A stretch of DNA of 7,491 bases from Chloroflexota bacterium. Its GTDB lineage: Bacteria; Chloroflexota; Anaerolineae; Caldilineales; Caldilineaceae. Shown here one piece after another: positions 4,015 through 7,491 of this stretch; position 1 is the stretch's first letter, and each line of letters opens with the position of its first letter. The notes beneath the pieces are model-generated. The model ran no database searches and was not told where the DNA came from. It saw nothing but the letters and a program-made list of their open reading frames with translations. A program made the position numbers and the translations under genes. The stretch covers positions 1-7,491 of the forward strand of contig JACQGT010000646.1 of the NCBI GenBank assembly GCA_016199425.1, written 5' to 3'.

Positions 4015-5277
4015 ATGGCCGAAAGAGAGACGCACGAAGTACAGTTGAGCGGACGCTGGCTGCTGGCGGCGCGGCTGGCGTGGGCGGCGGCGGCGATGCT
4101 GGTGGTCGGTCTTTTCTTCGCCAATCTGCCCTTCCTCTACAAGGAACTGCGGGAAGTATGCACGGACGGGTTTGCGGCGTGCGACGCGACAGGTCGTCTG
4201 ACGCCGGACAGTATCGCGGTTCTGCACGGGCTGGGCCTCTCAGCCGACACTCACGCTGGCTACCAGATTGTTCTTCGCGTCATTGGAATGCTGGGGTGGA
4301 CACTGGTTGGGCTGGTGATCTTTATTCGCAAGTCGCGCGACCCGATGGCGCTGCTGGCGGCTACTGCCCTGCTGACCTTTGGAAGCACTTTTCCGGGTCT
4401 GGAATCGTTGCCGCGTGCATTTCCCGTCCTGAGTCCATTCACCGCCCTGCTCGGCGTCATTGCCTTCACGTCTATGATTCTGTTCCTCTATCTCTTCCCC
4501 AGCGGGCGCTTTGTACCGGGCTGGACGCGCTGGTTGGCCCTGGCGTGGATCGCCGGCGCGCTGTTCGGACTGTTCGAGAATCTGCTGCCTGGCTGGTTCG
4601 AATTGCTCTCTTTTGTTCTCTTCTTCGTCCCAGCCCTATGCAGCATCGGCGCTCAGATCTATCGCTATCGCTACGTCTCTAATCGCGCCCAGCAGCAGCA
4701 GACAAAATGGGTGCTGTTTGGCGTTGTGTTCAGCTTCGGTGGGTATCTGGCGCTGATTGTGACGGCAAGCCTGCTGTGGGGGCTGGACGATCTGCGCAGT
4801 AACCTATTGCTCGATCTCCTCGTTCCGCTGCTGCTGCTTACACTACCGCTCTCCATCGGTATCGCCATCCTGCGCGCCCGCTTGTGGGACATCGACCTCA
4901 TCATCCGCAAGACGCTGCAATACGCGCTGCTGACCGGGTTGCTGGCGCTGGTCTACTTCGGCACAATCGTCCTGTTGCAGTCAATCTTCCGTTCGTTCAC
5001 CGGCGGCCAGTCCCCCGCGGTGATTGTGCTTTCGACGCTGCTGATCACCGCGCTCTTCAACCCACTGCACCGGCGCATCCAGGAGGTGATCGACCGCCGC
5101 TTCTACCGCCGCAAGTACGACGCCCAGCAGGTGCTGGCGGGCTTCGCGCAGACAGCGCGGGACGAGGTAGCGTTGGAGGCACTGGGCGATGAGATGCTGC
5201 GGGTGATCGAGGAGACGATGCAGCCGGCTCATGTGTCACTGTGGCTCCATTTCCCCCAGGAGGAGCGTAAGCGATGA
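4015..5277 (+). CDS. Polytopic membrane sensor-like protein with RRFYRRKYDA C-terminal module
   Basis: This 420-residue protein has about ten hydrophobic segments (roughly residues 16-37, 84-104, 111-127, 139-163, 172-190, 194-217, 235-258, 268-290, 305-325 and 333-350). An external loop after the first holds C49 and C56, which could form a disulfide. The last 70 residues are a soluble tail: RRFYRRKYDAQQVLA at 361-375, then ARDE, then a helix and strand ending ETMQPAHVSLWL. This tail resembles the first helix and strand of a GAF domain but stops there. No histidine-kinase H-box, ATPase, cyclase or phosphatase motif is present, so it is at most a receptor or scaffold. ATG 4015 has CAGGA (4001-4005) at a usable spacing. 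It overlaps the next gene by ATGA. I recognise the family as typical of Chloroflexota but know no proven function. Confidence 0.8.
   Translation: MAERETHEVQLSGRWLLAARLAWAAAAMLVVGLFFANLPFLYKELREVCTDGFAACDATGRLTPDSIAVLHGLGLSADTHAGYQIVLRVIGMLGWTLVGLVIFIRKSRDPMALLAATALLTFGSTFPGLESLPRAFPVLSPFTALLGVIAFTSMILFLYLFPSGRFVPGWTRWLALAWIAGALFGLFENLLPGWFELLSFVLFFVPALCSIGAQIYRYRYVSNRAQQQQTKWVLFGVVFSFGGYLALIVTASLLWGLDDLRSNLLLDLLVPLLLLTLPLSIGIAILRARLWDIDLIIRKTLQYALLTGLLALVYFGTIVLLQSIFRSFTGGQSPAVIVLSTLLITALFNPLHRRIQEVIDRRFYRRKYDAQQVLAGFAQTARDEVALEALGDEMLRVIEETMQPAHVSLWLHFPQEERKR
5080..5138. repeat. 59-bp perfect direct repeat, copy 1
   Basis: These 59 bases, coding for QEVIDRRFYRRKYDAQQVLA, are identical to 6276-6334 in the next gene, while the flanking sequence has diverged. 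Shorter matches occur in the fragments at 980-1137 and 2730-2790. Identity at the DNA level within otherwise diverged paralogues suggests recent gene conversion or strong constraint, and it provides a recombination substrate that could explain the truncated copies. Confidence 0.85.
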
Positions 5278-6455
5278 AGATACGCAGGTGGAGTGCCTGG
5301 TTTCTGTTGCTGAGCGACCTGGTTCTGTTTGTGATCACGCTGATCCTGACGCTGCTTCCACTGCCGACCTGGCCGGGTGCGATTGAGTTTGTCGGGACGT
5401 TCTTCTTCCCTGCGGTTATGTTGCTCTTTGTCATCGTCGGCGCGCTGATTGTGCTGCGCCACACCGACAATCTGATCGGCTGGCTGCTGATAGCCACCGG
5501 AATGATCAACCATCTGAGTACGTTCGGTAAAGCGTATGCTCTATACGGCGCGTTGCCAGCGGCGGCAGTGGGTGCCTGGATGTATGGGTGGATGGAGCTG
5601 GTGGCCATCGGACTCATGTGGTTGGCGTTTCTGCACTTCCCCGACGGGCGACTGCTGTCCCAGCGCTGGCAGTGGGTGCGGACGGCGCTTATCTGCGCCA
5701 TTGGTCTCGTGGGTGTCGTGGCTGTGCTGCTGTGGCCGCACCGGCATAATCCAGCACTCATGGGGATATTCGAGAAAGAGGTCGGTTTCGAAGCGGCAGC
5801 CGTCGTACTCCGGATCGCCCAATTCGTACTCTTCCCCAGCACCGTAGCGGTAGCCGTTTCAATCCTGCTCCGCTTTCGCCGCGCTACGGGAATCGCCCGG
5901 CAGCAGATCAAATGGTTGCTCTATGCTGGCAGCATCTTGGCTGCAGGCGGTCTCACCTTTCTTGTTACCGGCACCGGCCCAGAGCATCCTGATGCGCCGC
6001 TAATTGGCGTCCTCCTGGCCGCGCTGGGGCTGATCGGCATTCCCGTTGCCATCGGCATCGCCATCCTGCGCTACCGCCTCTACGACATCGACCTCATCAT
6101 CCGCCGCACGCTGCAATACTCCATACTGACGGGACTGCTCGCCCTGGTCTTCTTTGGCAGCGTCACGCTGTTGCAAAGCATCGTTTCGGCGGTCAGTGGG
6201 CAACAGTCGGCGCTGGCGACTGTCCTCTCCACCCTGGCGATTGCCGCCCTCTTCAACCCCCTGCGCCGTCGGGTGCAGGAGGTGATCGACCGCCGCTTCT
6301 ACCGCCGCAAGTACGACGCCCAGCAGGTGCTGGCACGCTTCGCTGTTACGGCCCGGGACGAGACGGATTTGGACAAGCTGGCAGAAGAATTGCAGCGGGT
6401 TGTGGGAGAAACAATGCAGCCGGAAGGGGCAGGAGTGTGGTTGCAAAAGCCGTAA
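5274..6455 (+). CDS. Paralogous polytopic membrane sensor-like protein
   Basis: This 393-residue protein is a paralogue of the gene before it. The N-terminal halves differ strongly. From IGIAILRYRLYDIDLIIRR onward they align almost residue for residue through RRFYRRKYDAQQVLA (340-354) to ETMQPEGAGVWL. About nine to ten hydrophobic segments span residues 10-325. A short HFPDGR motif near residues 121-126 corresponds to FPSGRF in the other protein. It too lacks a catalytic domain and ends after the start of a GAF-like fold. Its ATG overlaps the upstream TGA and has AGGAGGAG (5258-5265) 8 nt upstream, so the pair should be made together, possibly as a hetero-oligomer (inference). The stop codon is followed within a few bases by promoter-like site D and then a GAF/PP2C phosphatase gene, a likely functional partner. 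Confidence 0.8.
   Translation: MKIRRWSAWFLLLSDLVLFVITLILTLLPLPTWPGAIEFVGTFFFPAVMLLFVIVGALIVLRHTDNLIGWLLIATGMINHLSTFGKAYALYGALPAAAVGAWMYGWMELVAIGLMWLAFLHFPDGRLLSQRWQWVRTALICAIGLVGVVAVLLWPHRHNPALMGIFEKEVGFEAAAVVLRIAQFVLFPSTVAVAVSILLRFRRATGIARQQIKWLLYAGSILAAGGLTFLVTGTGPEHPDAPLIGVLLAALGLIGIPVAIGIAILRYRLYDIDLIIRRTLQYSILTGLLALVFFGSVTLLQSIVSAVSGQQSALATVLSTLAIAALFNPLRRRVQEVIDRRFYRRKYDAQQVLARFAVTARDETDLDKLAEELQRVVGETMQPEGAGVWLQKP
6276..6334. repeat. 59-bp perfect direct repeat, copy 2
   Basis: Identical to 5080-5138. The two copies are 1196 bp apart in the same orientation; recombination between them would fuse the two membrane-protein genes into a single in-frame chimera carrying the first gene's N-terminal half. 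Confidence 0.85.
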
Positions 6456-6496
6456 CATTTCGCCGTAACGATTCCGTGACGCTCGCCCACTATCCT
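6452..6496 (+). promoter_or_regulatory. Promoter-like site D upstream of the phosphatase gene
   Basis: Half-sites are GTAACA 6452-6457, GTAACG 6465-6470 and GTGACG 6476-6481 (spacing 13 and 11). After 8 bp follows CTATCCT, with TATCCT (6491-6496) as -10. The first half-site overlaps the TAA of the upstream gene. The predicted start near 6503 falls at the ribosome binding site AGGAGG (6503-6508), so the leader would be very short. It gives the phosphatase gene its own promoter separate from the membrane-protein pair. Confidence 0.6.
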
Positions 6497-6516
6497 GTAC
6501 GCAGGAGGAAGTTTCT

Positions 6517-7491
6517 ATGACAGCTCGGCTGACGACATTCTGGAAAAATCTATGGGGCGGCGAAAAAACAGCGCCCCAGATCGCTGACCTCGCCGCCCCG
6601 GCCCCGCTGGCAACCACAATCCTGCCCGTGGTGGATATTACGCCCAACGACCCGCTCCTGGCCTATCTGCACAACGTCAACGGCCCGGTGGAGATCGCCC
6701 GCTTGCAGATGGATTCCCCCGGGCTGGCTGCGATGAAAGGAACCGGAGTGGTCGTCTGCGTGCCGCTGGTCAGCCAGGGCGAACTGATCGGCGTCATCAA
6801 CCTCGGCTCCCGGCGCAGCGAACAGGAGTACTCCAGCGATGACCGCAAGCTGCTGGCCGACCTGGCCACCCAGGCCGCGCCGGCGGTGCGGGTGGCTCAA
6901 CTGGTGCGCCAACAGCAGTTGGAGGCCGTAGAGCGGGAGCGCATGGCCCAGGAACTGGCGGTAGCCCAGCTTGTGCAGAAGACGCTTCTGCCCCAGAGCC
7001 TACCCGAGCTGGATGGCTGGGCGATTGCTGCCTATTACCAGCCAGCCCGGGCCGTGGGCGGCGATTTTTACGATTTTCGCCACCTGCCCGACGGCAAACT
7101 GGCGATTGTCATCGGCGACGTGACCGATAAGGGCGTGCCCGCCGCGCTGGTGATGGCCACCACCCGCACTCTCCTGCGCGCCGCGTCCGAGCGGCTGGTC
7201 TCCCCCGGCGCGGTGCTGGAACGGGTCAACGATCTGCTGCACCCGGACATCCCCGCCCGTATGTTTGTCACCTGCCTCTATGCCGTGCTAGACCCGGCCA
7301 CGGGCCACCTGCTCTACGCCAACGCCGGCCACGATCTGCCCTATCGCGCCGGCCCCAGTGGCGTGGAGGAGCTACGGGCCAGGGGGATGCCGCTGGGTCT
7401 GCTGCCGGGGATGGCCTACGAGGAGAAGGAAACCACCCTGACACCCGGCGACACGTTGCTGCTCTACAGCGACGGGCTGGTGGAGGCCCAC
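6517..7491 (+). CDS. GAF-like domain plus PP2C (SpoIIE/RsbU-type) serine/threonine phosphatase, 3' end outside window
   Basis: ATG 6517 follows AGGAGG (6503-6508) by 8 nt; 325 codons are visible and the frame is open to the window end. Residues 1-45 are a low-complexity lead. Residues 58-125 resemble the second half of a GAF domain (VPLVSQGELIGVINLGS, then SSDDRKLLADLATQAAPAV). A linker helix (130-158, ending VQKTLLPQSLP) leads to the PP2C domain. Its metal-binding acidic residues are visible: D183 in GGDFYD, D201 in IGDVTDKG and D319 in YSDGLVEA; YANAGHDLP (267-275) is also typical. Such enzymes dephosphorylate anti-sigma-factor antagonists in partner-switching pathways, though no STAS or anti-sigma gene is visible here. 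There is no membrane segment, so the enzyme is probably cytoplasmic. Its neighbours are two membrane proteins with partial GAF-like tails, which I infer to be input partners. A few more residues should complete the domain beyond 7491. Confidence 0.92.
   Translation, partial: MTARLTTFWKNLWGGEKTAPQIADLAAPAPLATTILPVVDITPNDPLLAYLHNVNGPVEIARLQMDSPGLAAMKGTGVVVCVPLVSQGELIGVINLGSRRSEQEYSSDDRKLLADLATQAAPAVRVAQLVRQQQLEAVERERMAQELAVAQLVQKTLLPQSLPELDGWAIAAYYQPARAVGGDFYDFRHLPDGKLAIVIGDVTDKGVPAALVMATTRTLLRAASERLVSPGAVLERVNDLLHPDIPARMFVTCLYAVLDPATGHLLYANAGHDLPYRAGPSGVEELRARGMPLGLLPGMAYEEKETTLTPGDTLLLYSDGLVEAH

Noticed and set aside
5057..5911. 284-codon minus-strand frame opposite the two membrane-protein genes
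   Set aside because: It spans the end of one gene and the start of the next on the other strand, has a biased composition rich in Ser, Thr, Pro and Arg, and has no ribosome binding site or domain.
4015..6455. Histidine kinase assignment for the two membrane proteins
   Set aside because: The multi-helix N-terminus resembles sensor kinases, but there is no phosphoacceptor histidine box and no ATPase domain; both end soon after the tail module.

Overview
The window looks like a stretch of a moderately GC-rich bacterial chromosome, most likely from Chloroflexota (Anaerolineae/Caldilineae/Chloroflexia type). The main reason is the multi-pass membrane proteins ending in the RRFYRRKYDAQQVLA module, and the RsbU-type phosphatase with a GAF-like domain, both of which I associate with that phylum. 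This is recognition from memory, not a search.

Layout. Positions 1-531 hold no convincing gene: a nested palindrome (57-232), a promoter-like site with no intact gene behind it (290-333) and an interspersed repeat (405-500). From 532 to 1137 there is a small membrane-protein gene broken by an amber codon, directly joined to a frameshifted scrap of the RRFYRRKYDA family. A HicBA toxin-antitoxin pair follows on the minus strand (1177-1694). It diverges from a cupredoxin lipoprotein gene (1876-2217), and the shared intergenic region carries a second copy of the promoter-like site. Positions 2301-2902 are a scar: the first 17 codons of an SRPBCC-like gene, two different inverted-repeat elements, and a 5'-truncated RRFYRRKYDA-family gene. 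A third promoter-like site overlaps the stop of that fragment. After it come a 17-codon ORF with a good ribosome binding site and an intact classical SDR oxidoreductase (3139-3969). Two intact paralogous polytopic membrane proteins, overlapping by ATGA, occupy 4015-6455. The fourth promoter-like site sits at the end of the second one, and a GAF/PP2C (SpoIIE/RsbU-type) phosphatase gene starts at 6517 and runs off the window.

How the parts may work together. The strongest unexplained signal is a composite site present four times: three GTRACG-like half-sites, the last two exactly 11 bp apart, then exactly 8 bp, then a -10-like element. It lies upstream of the cupredoxin gene, the SDR region and the phosphatase, and of an orphan locus near the left end. 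The geometry resembles tandem binding sites of OmpR/PhoB-type response regulators placed where a -35 would be. I infer a local regulon under one unidentified regulator. The two membrane proteins have no visible catalytic domain and end after what looks like only the first helix and strand of a GAF domain; they could be sensory partners of the adjacent soluble phosphatase. Two further broken copies of the same module, several repeats and a toxin-antitoxin pair mark the left half as a rearranging accessory region.
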